Shown: positions 20,690 to 32,838 of the stretch, piece after piece
How positions within the stretch are numbered: position 1 is the first letter of the stretch
Layout: the number at the start of each line of letters is the position of its first letter
Assembly: GCF_000143535.2 (NCBI RefSeq)
Contig: NC_037324.1
Location: forward strand, 806,001-870,000
Source of the DNA: Botrytis cinerea B05.10
Lineage: Eukaryota; Ascomycota; Leotiomycetes; Helotiales; Sclerotiniaceae
Length of the DNA: 64,000 nt
Direction of reading: 5' to 3'
Translations under genes and position numbers: made by a program
Notes under the pieces: model-generated
Told to the model about the DNA's origin: nothing
Seen by the model: the letters and a program-made list of their open reading frames with translations, nothing else
Database searches by the model: none

Positions 20690-23600
20690 ATGGCAGAAAC
20701 AAACGCAGCCGCAAATGGAATTCCAAACTCCACAACAATGTCAATGTTAGAGGCAACCACGCATATCCCAATCGCCCAGCTTACGCCCTTACTTCCAGCA
20801 TCAGCTTCGAGATCAGTTAAGGCGGTAGTGACTCTCACATGGCCATACAGTTCCCGCACGGGTTCTGTGGCTTTCCTGCTCGCCGAACCCGATTTCCGCT
20901 TGCGCAGAATCAGAGGCCAAGTGCGCGTACAATTTTCAGGATCGTCTGCGAATGCTATTGCGAAGTCTGGTATTACCAGCGGAGACGAAGTCATATTATG
21001 TTTGGATGGAGTGGAATACGTGGGAACTGAGGCTCCAAGTGCGACACCTGGAAGGGGTGTGGAGTTCGAATTAAAGTTCACAGACAAACTGCTGCTTCAG
21101 GTAAGAATAAAATTTAACTTCCATATACCATGTTCTAATTTTTCTTCCTACAGTTTCGCCCTGAGGATTCACAAGATGTCAAGCTTATCAGCCTCGAAAA
21201 CCCTGATCCCGAAGCTAATCAGACAAGTGCGTCCCCGCCCCCGCCCACGCCAGCGACAGATTTAGAGACCGAAAACCAAATCCCAGAAATTCCAGCAACA
21301 CCTGTTTCACTTTTCAAGCAAGTGACTTCACAGAATGTAGAAGAATACTCTTCTCCGGCTTTCCTGAAACGTGAGCGAATATCATACGGTTCAATGTTCG
21401 AAGAAGGCTATGACCCATTTGAGGTTGAAGATGGGTCAGTCCGTGGTAAAGGTAGGAAGAGAACTAGACTCAGTACATCATGGCGATTTACGAGCAGGTC
21501 GCCAAGCCCCAGTCCAGAAGTCGAAGAGCCGGTAGTAGAATCTTCGGAAAATAGTATCGAGGGGCCAGTAAACCAACATGCGCCATCAATAACGGATGAG
21601 GGTGTTCAAACTATAGAGGCTGAAACTGAGGTAATCGCCGAAGCGACTCAAACACTAGAACAAGATCAGCCCAGGACCACTGAGGAAGCGGAGACAAATG
21701 GTATCGTACAGCTTGTGCATGCGGAAGCTCCATTACAGGGAACACTGCAGGCTGAAGATGGGAATACAAATCCAATGCCGCCTCCACACAAAGTATCTGA
21801 TTCTATCATTCCAAACACCGAGTCACGAAAAATACCGTCCGATAATATAGATGAAAAGTTACCTTCTTCCCCGCAACTACGACCTTTGCCATCAGAAGGT
21901 CTTCCTTTAGTCTCTCCACTAGTAACAAACCGAGTTGAGAAGTTCGACAGCTACTTGCACAATGAGCATACTCAAGATCTCGAAATACCAAATAATCCAT
22001 ATGCGCTTCCCGCAGAGTCCGATACACAGATACTAGGTCACAGGAAAGAAGACGATGTGTATGATGCCAATCCTCTGCATCACTTGAACGATCAGTCGAA
22101 GTCGGGTCAGACTACCTATAATACGGCGTCAATTCTTTCCGGAGACCAATATGACACCCTAAATACCCAGAACACTTTTCCTCCTCACCAGCAACGTCGA
22201 AATGAGGCCGAGGACCATGGTGATCAATTATTTGCCCCGTACAATGCTCATGGGCAAGATTCCTATACGTCAGCCGGCGTTTACGAAGAGACACCGAAAG
22301 AACAGGGCCAATTCGTTCCCTCAGAAATGGAGGAGGGTCTGGATCAATACAACTATCCCGATCCAGAGCAGACATACACAGAACCAAACAACTGGACAAC
22401 TCAGCCCAGCATGGCCTATCCCGACTTCGGAGATAGTCATCAACAAACTGCCAGTTTATACCCCCAACTCCCCTCTACGACACCTATGGTTCGGTCTCAA
22501 AGCGATCAGTCTCATCACTCCAGCCATACTCATCAATCGCACCACTCTCCCCCATCTCAAATTGTAGACTTGACCGAGAGTAGTGATGAGGATGAAAATG
22601 AATGTGAAGACGAGGACGCTGAAGGATTCCTTGAAGTCGAAGATAATAGTGAGCAGCAGCTGCCCAACTCGGCCTTCCCGGTGGAGCATGGCGAACAAGG
22701 TTTCTACTATGAAGCAAGGAAAGAAGATGAAGACGAGGAAATTATTTACGACGATCAGAACGAAACAGATGGTTATGGACAGGGCTACTATGATGAAAAT
22801 GATGAGAATATGGGTTCAACGGATAGAGGTGACTATCTCGAAGATTACGGGAACGGCAGTGAAGAAGATTACGACGAAGATAGCTACAGTGAGGGTGAGG
22901 GTGCGGATGAGACGAGTAATCAAGCGCCAGTTCAGCAACAGCCGGAGGTTATAGATCTTTTGTCTTCGGATGATGAAGATGAGGAACCAGCTGAAGCCCC
23001 AGTTTCTCAAATCAGAAATGATGTTGATGTTGACGAGAAAATTGAATCAGGGGAAGAGTCGGAGGAATACGAGGATGACGGAGAGGAAGACGAAGAAGAG
23101 GAAGAGGAAGAGGGAGATGGAAGTGTGGAAGTTTTTGGCGAAGAAGTTCAAAACGTTAGCATCCGTTCTACAAAGTCCCAAGAATTCGTGAGGGAGTCTT
23201 CGGAAGAGTCAGTTGAGGACGAGCCAATGGTAAGTGAAAGAGCGCTAGTCAATGACCACATCGACGTCATCAAACCCGACGCAGAAATGTCTGAAACTGT
23301 GTTGAATACATCGGGCTCTGGCCTTGGCGCGCAAATGGATGCAGATGAAAGCATGCTTGAGCCAGAGGACGCAAAGCAATCTCCACCACAAGAAAATCTC
23401 GAGGATGAGATTGTTGTCGCACTAGATTCTACTGAGCCTATGGATATCGAGACCAGTACAACAAATCCATCTGCTACTGTTGACAAGAATGATGTCGATA
23501 ATACTACAGACAATCTCGACAGTCTACTCGAAAAACTAGAGGAAGTGGGCTCAGAAACACAGCTGGAACAAGGGTCTGCAAACACTGACAGCGATGTACC

Positions 23601-26034
23601 CAAGAGTGATGATGATGAAACATTTAAGGACAGCGTCGAGAATTTTGAAAATGAGGACCTTGACCAAAATTCGAAGGAAGCAAATGCTGAGAAGATTCTT
23701 TCGCAAGGGCCCGAATCAGCCGAAATGATGGATGATACACAAAGAGCGACTCAAATTGTACCTACCGGTAGCAATGCAAATACTACGAGTGTTGCACTCG
23801 AAAATTTCCTACCATCGCCAATCACTGTAGAGAAATTTAATGTTGCAACAGTACCCATTTCCACAGATCGAAGCATTAAGGATCGAGCTGCCAAGTCTGG
23901 TTGGGCAAGGTCTTCTAAAGGGGATACCCTGTTCTCAAAGACTTTTGGTATAGATGGCGCAAACGATACGAGCGATGCAAATGATAACAGTGATGTGAAT
24001 GATACGGGTGATGAGAGCGACAAAGCTAATAAGGATTTAATTTCCTCTCCTGCGTTACCAGCGACTGAATTGGAAGACGAACCAGAGTTGATTGATGAAT
24101 CAGACCAGATATCACAGTCCCAAAGCACTAATCATGTCATTGACACCACCACAGATCATCAGAATGATCAGCTTCCAACCCCTGATGATACTCAAAAGCA
24201 GAATGTTGATGAAAACAATGATGACGCATTGACTTCGATGTCAGATCTACTTCAACTTCAGTTACGAGAAGAAATGGGAGAGATGGATGAAGATGTAGAG
24301 ATAATGATAACTGATGCAGACATCGAGAAGGATCCATCAGCGGACTTGCTTGAGAATGAAGACATGAATTCTTCTCAAGAGGAGTCTGATACGATCTTGG
24401 ATGTAGCTCCAGACGCGGGTGCGATAGACGAAGATGATGAAATGATCGACCCTGAGTCCGAAGACATGGAGGTTCAAATTACGAAGACAGAAATACTTGA
24501 GCTCAAAGAATCCGAAATTACTGAAATCGAAGTTAGGCAAGTCAGCGAAGAGATTATCGAGGGTATAGCCGGGAATGCGGAGGAAGACGGTGCTGAAGAA
24601 GATGGTGCTGAGGTAAATGTAGGAGGAGAATTTGAAGAGATCGATTCAACTGTTGATGAAGACGAGGAATCCGAGGAGAGAGACTTGGAGATGCATGAAG
24701 GCGGAGCGTTTGAAGAGCGAGTTTCGGATGTTGACGAAGATGAGATATTCAGGGAGGGCGCTTCGGATGCTGATGAGGATGAGGTGTTTAGGGAAGGCGT
24801 TTCTGATGTTGAAGATGAAGAATTTGGAGAGCGAGACTCGGAGATTGAACAAATCGAAATCAATGTCAGGGAAGCCGAAACTACGGAGTTCAAAACTCAA
24901 CAGACTCTCACAAAATTAGCCGAAAACAGCATTTTGGGAAAAGACCTGAAGAATTTTGAAATCACGGAAGAGGATGTCAAGCAAACCATTGAGGAGACCG
25001 AAGCTGTCGCCGATGACACCGAAGCCTTTGTGTTGGAGAAATTTAGGCGAGAACCTCCCAGTTCCCTATCTCCCTTGAGAAGCCGTAACCGCAAAGAATC
25101 TACACCTGAATCTAGGAAAAGCCAAAAAGAGCCAACCCCAATCAGCCCCAGGCACACACGATCCAGCAAAGATCCTTCACCTTCACCTGACTTTAAGAGG
25201 AGTAGCAAAGGATCAGTGACTGTAAGTCCTAGACAAACACGATCTAAGAAATTGGAGTCAGTTGTGGAGGCTATTCCTCCTGTTACACCAACAAAGTCCA
25301 ACAAAGAGAACGAGAGACCATCTACACGTGGTAGCAACCAGTCTAAAGGGTCGCCATCTCTGGCTCCTGACGAAGAGAAAACACCAAAAGGTCCGGATAC
25401 AAGCGCTGAGATGGCACTACTCGGACTACCTGAATCACCTACAAAAGCCGGTCATCAGCTTAGAGCACCAGCAACCACCGATCCGAAACTCCGCCTAACT
25501 AAATATCTTCGTACTGATTTGAGTGAATTCACAACTCTCAAAATGCTTCGTTTCAAAATGAATTCGAAACTAGATATTTTGGCAATCGCTACGAGTGTAC
25601 CCACTGAACCCCAAAGAGCAAAATCGGGACCGAGACACTACACTAGCACTTTCACAATCACTGATCAAACTATAGCTCCTTCCAGCGTAGTAGAAGTGAA
25701 AATCTTCCGTCCATACAGAGATGCTCTTCCCAGACCTGAAATTGGAGATGGAATATTACTAAGAGATTTCAGCGTCTTATCAGTCAAAGGCAGAGGATTC
25801 ACATTGAAATCTGAAGAAGAGAGTAGCTGGGCAGTGTTCAAGGATGAGGGTACAGAAATAGAAGTTCGAGGACCTCCAGTTGAATATGGTAATGGGGAAA
25901 AAAAACACATGAAGGAGTTGAGAGAATGGTTTGTTGCACTCGATGATCGTCAGAAGACGAAATTAGAAAAGGTCAGTGCAGCTATGGAGAAGGATACTCA
26001 GGGAAAGGGTGCCACGGAAAAGGGAAAGAAGTGA
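20690..26034 (+). CDS. telomeric ssDNA-binding POT1/Cdc13-type OB-fold protein, large and acidic
   Basis: Two exons: 20690-21100 and 21154-26034, joined in phase 0 (donor CAG|GTAAGA, acceptor CCTACAG), giving 1763 aa. An N-terminal OB-like domain (about 20-160) contains HIPIAQLTPLLPA, VKAVVTLTWPYSSRTG, DFRLRRIRGQVRVQFSG and GDEVILCLDG. A C-terminal domain (about 1580-1745) contains LRTDLSEFTTLKMLRF, TSTFTITDQTIAPSSVVEVK and GDGILLRDFSVLSVKGRGF, matching the POT1/Cdc13 telomere-binding OB fold. Such proteins bind single-stranded telomeric DNA and protect chromosome ends. The roughly 1400 residues between are disordered and strongly Asp/Glu-rich, with two SUMO-interacting-like motifs (IVDLTESSDEDE from residue 607, VIDLLSSDDEDE from 736), a tandem acidic repeat of about 13 aa encoded at 24700-24850, and Ser/Pro-Arg-Lys stretches before the C-terminal domain. 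The nuclear role is inferred from the family. Confidence 0.85.
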
Positions 26035-26846
26035 GGGAAATATGGATTTGAATATCTGGGATTGAGAAGTGAGGCGTTTTCGGAGTTTAACCGAGGGCAG
26101 AACTTCATGTATAGATAAGTGTATTCTACTACGACTGCGGCGCATAGGGGGCAAACTCGTTTGGGGACATAAACACATGGGTATCGGGCTCATGGAAATA
26201 CCATAATGAGAATGTTCTCGGGAGATGAGATGAGCGCAGTTAGCTAGCCATCTTAGTTTTTGAAACAGTAATACATCAATTAGTAATTGATACACATCTT
26301 CAAAAATAAATCGAGGTTGAATACTTGTTGCGACGTCAATGTGATATGGTGTGCTTGTGATATACAAGAGTTTGAGAGGGACAAAAGGGATAAATAGGTA
26401 GTGCATCTCATTCGTCTAGACTTTTCTTCACTCAAGCTTTGTACTCGGTGTACCTGTTTATGATATCATCCCAATCGAAGGTTGTCAATATCTCGCCGTC
26501 AGAGTCTTTACGCCGTCTTGAAACGAGTAGAGTGCTTGAAATAAGGAAGATATCAACTACTGAGTATTGTGCAAGAACCTCATTTCCTTGGCACTCGGTA
26601 GAATTTCGGTTGGATGGATTCTTCTTGAATAAAATCATGATTCGAATATATCAGCACGCGTATTTTTCAGCATGCATATTGGCTGCGCAGCTCAATGTAT
26701 CAAGAGCTGAAAAAGCACCGCAGACTCTTGGCTTATCACACGAATTATATTATTCGAATCAATGGGTACGTAAGCAAGTAAGTACCCCAATTTCGCTTTC
26801 TACATCGTGTGTGAAGCATATCCTGAAAACAACTCACTCCTCAGCA
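26035..26846. other. intergenic; upstream of the NLR
   Basis: Holds the telomere-protein 3' flank and the NLR promoter. An open frame in the same phase as the NLR runs from an ATG at 26439 through this region, so a longer first exon cannot be excluded; it carries no domain and is probably untranslated leader. Confidence 0.45.
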
Positions 26847-29662
26847 ATGGACCCCTTGAGTCTTTCCGCAAGTCTGATAGCCGTCCTCCAAATAACTGGA
26901 TCCTTGATTTCTTTCTGTTATGATTATCGTCAGGGCGTCAAACACGCTTCGAAGGAAATCGTGCAGATTTCAGATGAACTGAATAGTCTGAGAGATATCT
27001 TGGATTCGTTACTTAAAATTGCTGAGAGGGCTGAATCGAATGGTTTCTCCCAGCTCTCGACATTTGAGCTGTTGTTGAAGGATGACGGTCCGCTTTTCGT
27101 GTGTAAAACTGAGTTGGAGAAGTTGAGAGGAAAGCTGGAGAAAGGAGGGGTAGGTGGGAGTGAGGGGTGGAGGGCAGTTAGGGAGAGATTGGTTTGGCCG
27201 TTGAAAGAAGGGGAGGTGAGGAAGACGTTGGTGGTGTTGGACAGGTTGAAGAGTACGTTGGCTTTGGGGCTGAGCGCTGATCAGACGTGAGTTCGAGGTG
27301 TTTCTTGAGGGATCGCGATGCTTATGAGATGGTAGGAATCTGGTCTTGAATCTTACGAATAGGATTGAAAATCAATTTGCAGGTAAGAACCTGGTTCAAG
27401 TATTACAAATCTAGTCTAGGAGTTAGATTCGAGAGCTGTTGTGAATATGGTGGATTCTGATATCAGAAAACCATGGTCATGTTCATGACCGAGGGATATC
27501 ATGTGAAGATCGCTTCAGCAATTTCTTCTTGGAATCCTGTTCAGAGTGTTAGAGATTATGGTCGAAATTGACACATCGTACAGACCAAACAACTCGAGAT
27601 ATCTATCGATGGTTAGCTGCGCCAGACCCATTTCCTACTCATTCTGCAACGTTGAAGAAACATCAACCAAATACTGGAACATGGTTCATAACAAGCAAGC
27701 AATATGTAGATTGGTATCTTGGCAATGATGCCTTTCTATGGCTTTATGGTATTCGTAAGTTGAATGATCTCGAGTAAAGTTTTTGACTGATCTCTCGATA
27801 TTAGCTGGTAGTGGGAAGACTGTATTATGGTAACAAGCATTCTGAAGTTTACTTGACTATCAATAACTCACAATTGTTTACTAGTTCCACAATAGTAGAG
27901 CATTTAATGACTCAAGTTCAACAACATCCTAAGATAGCCCTAGCATACTTTTATTTCGACTTTAATGGAGATTTGAATGGCGCTCTCAAATCTTTGATTT
28001 CTCAACTCTCGGCACAAAGCAGTAATGTCCCTCGGCCGTTGAAAACCCTCTACGAAGAATTAAGCACAAAAACGTCGACATCGCCAACAGATGATGTGCT
28101 CCTTGAATGCTTTCGTAACATTCTGTTGTCTTTCCATCATATCTACATAGTTTTTGATGCACTAGACGAGGCCGCTAGAAATACAGAAGTTCTGTCATTC
28201 ATTTCTACTATAAAAGCATGGAAGTATCAAAGACTGCGCTTACTGGTCACTAGTAGACGATTGGCCGAGATAGAAGACGTTTTATCTCCTCTGGTCAGTG
28301 GCCGAATGTGTCTGCAAGATAATTTGTCAGCAAGAAACGATATTAGATACTTCATCTCTGAGAAAATAGAGCACGATAAAATAATGTCAAAATGGCCGCA
28401 AGATATTCGAGACCAGATTGAGTCCAAGTTGACTCAAGAGGGAGATGGCATGTAAGTACCCGGGACCCCCGCTGTGGAGATAGAAGGATTTATTTTGACT
28501 GTAACACAGGTTCCGATGGGTAGTCTGCCAACTAGATATGTTTCGAAAATGCATGAGTGTGTCAGCAATACGGAAAGCGATGAAAACATTGCCCAAAAGT
28601 CTGGATGAGACTTACGAGCGAATATTGCAGCAAATTGATGTCGACCACCAATCGGAAGTTTCGAAAATTCTTCAGGCTCTGACGGTAGCTGTAAAGCGCT
28701 TGAATGTCGAAGAGTTGGTAGAAATTCTAGCCATAGATATTGATTCGGATCTACCGTGCTTCGACGAAGATTCCCGACTTCTCAACCCCGAAATAATTCT
28801 CTCTATATGCTCGTCTCTCGTGACCAAGTTTGAGCCAAGATCAGGACAAGATGAAGAGCTTAAGACTAAATGGAAAAGAGACTTGCCGAGCCAGGAATCC
28901 GGATCCAGCTCGCCTGCAGTGAAACTTGCACATGCATCTGTGGCTGATTATCTCACTCAATCCACAACCTCACCGTTCCACTTCACTCAATATACAGCGC
29001 GTCAATTTATGGCCCAGGCTTGTCTAGCATACCTACTCAATCCAGAGTTTTCCCAAGGCCATGAGCAAAAATTACTCAAGAGTCGCTATCGAAAGTATCC
29101 CTTTCTTCGTCACCTCACATTAAACTGGCCACGATATGTTAACAGAGAACCTGGAGATCCCGACGATTATCTTGCACCACGTACTCGGAAACTCCTCCGC
29201 GCTTTCCTCGAAACTCACAAACTCGAGCATGGTGGCAACTTCGCTTTCTGGCTTGGCATGATGATGCCATCTGCTATTGGAAAGGAGTCATTTGTGTTGA
29301 GAACACATCCGCTTTACTACGCAGCGTCTTTTGGACTTGAAGATATTGTGCGCATCATATTAGATACGGAGCCAGATATCGATATTAATGCACTTGGAGG
29401 ACGAGCACATGCGACTGCTTTACATGTCGCCTGTTACAGAGAGCATTATAAAGTGGCAAAGCTCTTGCTCGAGAGAGGTGCGGATCCGGATATACCCAAT
29501 GTCCTTGGCGAGAGTCCTTTATATTGGGCCAGGCCCAATAATCCAGACGGAAATATGGTGGAATTGTTGTTGGAGCACGGAGCAAATAGTGCAGGGCGTA
29601 AGAAATGGAGTTCAGTGAATAATATGCCGGTCGAAGTTCCTACCGTTTTGTGTCTCCGATAA
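26847..29662 (+). CDS. fungal NLR: PigL_N-like / NACHT / ankyrin
   Basis: Model: 26847-27286, 27555-27754, 27805-27829, 27885-28451 and 28510-29662, about 794 aa. The N-terminal domain (MDPLSLSASLIAVLQITGSL to about residue 145) resembles the fungal PF17111-type NLR head. The NACHT domain follows: WLYGIPGSGKTVLCSTIVEHL (Walker A, assembled across three exons), LAYFYFDFNGDLN, IYIVFDALDEAAR (Walker B) and LLVTSRR. Then come MFRWVVCQLDMFRKC and LPKSLDETYERIL, the usual post-NACHT elements, and about three ankyrin repeats near the C-terminus (LYYAASFGLEDIVRIIL, TALHVACYREHYKVAKLLL, SPLYWARPNNPDGNMVELLL). Fungal NLRs sense non-self or stress and can trigger incompatibility-like death. The last three introns are clear; the first (27287-27554, 268 bp) is tentative and may hide an extra exon. 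The short ankyrin tail could mean a contracted repeat array. Confidence 0.85.
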
Positions 29663-32600
29663 TTCACGATAGACGAATCTTATTGAGAATCTCAGATGAT
29701 GAGGATATCTTAGTCAAAACTCCTATCGTCCATGATTCTCTTCTCTTCAAAACTTGTTGATTGTGAATATGCATGCACAGAAACACGACACGCTGGTGAA
29801 GATAGCTTGCTTTAGTGGCGCGCCACAATCTATATCCATACCTATTGCGGGCCAATACGAAGATGTGACGAGAAACATAGATTCCCTTGTAGATAGCAGG
29901 GGAGTTTATAAAAGAGCGGGGGTAAGCAGCTAGGGCTCGGGGTGGACGGAAAAACTGGGACGCCCAACCACCATAGTCACATAATCACATAATCACTAAA
30001 AATACCTCTATCTTGATTTTATATTTCGATAGCAATCTAGTAGATAACATGATAAGACTTAATATTCTAGTTGATTCTTGCAGATAGAGGATTATATTAA
30101 TTGATGTTGCCACTGATTGCGTGGCGCTCAAAAGATTAAGTAGGCTAATCTTGACGACGATAAAGCTCCCTGGGCTGTCGACTTATCCAGGTTCAAGCAT
30201 AGCGGGTGAATGCATCGAAATAAGTATGGGAGGTAAAGGAAGAATTCCAAATAGAACGATGCTATCTGGAGGATATCGCCTGAGTTGCTCATGGTGTTCT
30301 TCTCTTCTGAACCTTGGATCTTCTCTACGCCAGAAGAATTGGGTCAATGTATTGAGATGAAAGAAGATAGGGGTTGAGAGGGGGAAAGGTAGACAAGTGG
30401 GCACAACTCTGTGCTGGTCAAGTTGCCATCACAGCCGGTCTCAGTTCTATCCGTCACAGCCGTTTTGAAGTTATGTACAGCTTTCTTCGCCAACAACTCT
30501 GACGTACAATTAAAGAGATGCTCGAAGGAGTAAGATACTTGAATATACTTATACTTAAGTAGATGTTCTTAAGATATCACTTCTCTCTCTTCCTTTTCTC
30601 CAGTGACCATGATGCTGTTGCTACCATGCCAAGATTATCAGAGAACAGGACGGTAGGAACGGATGATCTGGTTGATGTAAATGAGAGGGTAATCGATAGG
30701 AGATTGGTGAGACAGAGTCTATGAAATCTATAATTCCCGTTAGTATCTAGATAAGTCGAGTGGAATAAGAAAAGTGATTTTTGGGTGTGCGAAGAAGGAC
30801 ATGACCACCTACGACAGACAGAAGCGATAAAAGAAAAGAATCTCTTAGCCCATCAAGCACTTCGTGGAAATTGTAGATGTTCGGAGAGCTCTCCGGAACC
30901 AAAATTGCTCTGAGGAAAACCATGGCAAGAAATTCGACATCTGATTTTGAAATGATGAATGCTACCTCGCGCAACAATTTCTTTCACACGAAATTTCTAC
31001 GACGTTCGAAAGAGGGGGGATCAACTCGAACGGCTTGATTTTCAGGAACAAGCAAGGATTGCATTTAGCCAGTATCCACCCGATATCTTTGAAGTTTGCG
31101 CGAACCGGATGAATTGACTCTACCGCAGAGTTTGGTCAGCCTACCAATCCGCCTGCCACGGGGCATTCATCTAGAAGTTCGTCAACAACAGCCATCGAAG
31201 TTGCAGCCAAGCAGGCCAAGTAGGTTGGCATCGGTTGGCATCGCCAAGTAAAGCTTCGTCATCTCCATTCCCAAAGCCAAGTAAAGCTGCATAGCTTATC
31301 TTGGCGCTCACATTAGCTTCTCATGAATTCTCCGGATATGTATCAAAAGAATCAAAAGCTTGCGATTCAGGACGGTCACATTCGGATCCTCACATGATAG
31401 TTGGCGAGGCCCAAATGAAAAGGAATGCAATCCGTAAACCATATCAGGAAGGTTGTTTCGTAACACAATCCTATCTCGTGAAGTCTGCGGAATCTGCCTT
31501 GATTCACCCACAGATCAAGCTGCTGTTGATTGCGTTTCTTCCTGAAGATATTTCGAGATAGCACGAGATGGGTCGCTTTTGAAAAGAAATGGTCAGTTAG
31601 GGTTACACGATTCGTGTATTGACAAGCACCCATAGCCGATAATGGAGCCGGCGCGGCGTGCGTTGCCGAGACGGGAAGCTATCTCTTGGGTGGCCCCATA
31701 AAGGCTTGTTCTTGCGTTGTATTCTCCTTGTGAAGCTTGTTTTTGGCAATGGATAGGTACGGGTTTCCTCGGTATCTTTGAAGATTCCTTGTTGATTTGG
31801 AGACGCTCCTTGTTGTTTCTTCCATCCTACTGTTTCGCTCGTATCCTTCTGCAACTTCTGAGGTTCTCTATGGGGCGTTGCGATAGGTAGCTAGCCCTTC
31901 ATGCGAATGATAGAAATGACCAGAAAGCGTCCGAAACCCCCGATTGGATTCTGACATGTCTTCCCGTCTCCATTCAACGGCACCCGTCCCCGTCCAGTGC
32001 AACCTTGGGGCTGTCTTGCATAATTTACCTTCCACATTTCGCAACAACTTGCGCTGCTTCCCTTACTACGAAATGCAGGATATATGGAAACCATGGTCAA
32101 TATGTGGCTCAAGCGGAGACTATAGAGGGATATCAGAGGGGTATCATCGTTACAACACTGATCTAAGATAAGGTTCTTTCCATCTCCACACCACACGATT
32201 GCTTTGATTGGTGGATCATTTGAAAACAGCCGCTCATGTTGCCGTTCTGTTCCTGTGCCCGTTGAATATACAGCATACATACATACACACATACATAGGC
32301 GCCAGAACAAGGTTTCTTAGATAAGAAATCAGAGGACCTCCTTTTTATGGAAATAATCAAAGACAATCGACGATGATCTTCAGTTAAGATGAATGATGTT
32401 TAACAAGCTTGAGGGTTAATGAGGAAGGTGATCAAGTTGATCTGTATGGGTCTATACGGGTCTATATGGGTATTGCCCTGGTCAAAGTTAAACGTCGGCA
32501 TTCGTAGTTGAATGGCCTCATTGGCAACTATCGGACCTTTCATGCAAAGTGCCGGTGAAGAAGTCCGAATCGAGATATCGACGTCCCCATGTTGTCGTGA

Positions 32601-32692
32601 TAACAACACATTTTGATTATTTGGGAAGGTAGATTGAAGCCTATGTTGTATTGCAGATGAGCTTGATGTGAAGAGTCAGTAACTCTCAATCC
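29663..32692. other. long gene-poor spacer before the acid protease
   Basis: No gene is supported on either strand across 3 kb. The notable element is the cluster of GCCAAG motifs at 31206-31281, listed separately. The remaining open frames are short, overlapping and without motifs. Confidence 0.5.
31206..31281 (+). promoter_or_regulatory. cluster of four GCCAAG (PacC-type) motifs
   Basis: GCCAAG occurs at 31206-31211, 31215-31220, 31243-31248 and 31276-31281, all on the plus strand. GCCARG is the consensus of the ambient-pH regulator PacC. The last two copies sit in a 13-bp direct repeat (GCCAAGTAAAGCT), and GGTTGGCATC is repeated at 31224-31243. The nearest downstream gene is the acid protease, 1.56 kb away, a class known to respond to pH. 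Binding is inferred. Confidence 0.4.
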
Positions 32693-32700
32693 TATATATA
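32693..32700 (+). promoter_or_regulatory. TATA box of the acid protease gene
   Basis: TATATATA lies 139 bp upstream of the start codon, a suitable distance for a strongly expressed fungal gene. The leader that follows has CAAT repeats (32815-32837) right up to the ATG. Confidence 0.55.
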
Positions 32701-32838
32701 TCATGTCTTCATCCGTTGGATAATGTCTTTTTCTCTCCAGTCCAGCATCAATCGTTACACAGTCCTCACAGCCAATCCAATCCAATCAATCTATTAATTG
32801 TTCGTTCGTTCGGCAATCAATTCAATCAATCAATCAAA

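Noticed and set aside
23148..24893. Long Ser-rich minus-strand frames inside the telomere-protein gene
   Set aside because: They arise from the GAA/GAT/GAG codons of the acidic linker read backwards.
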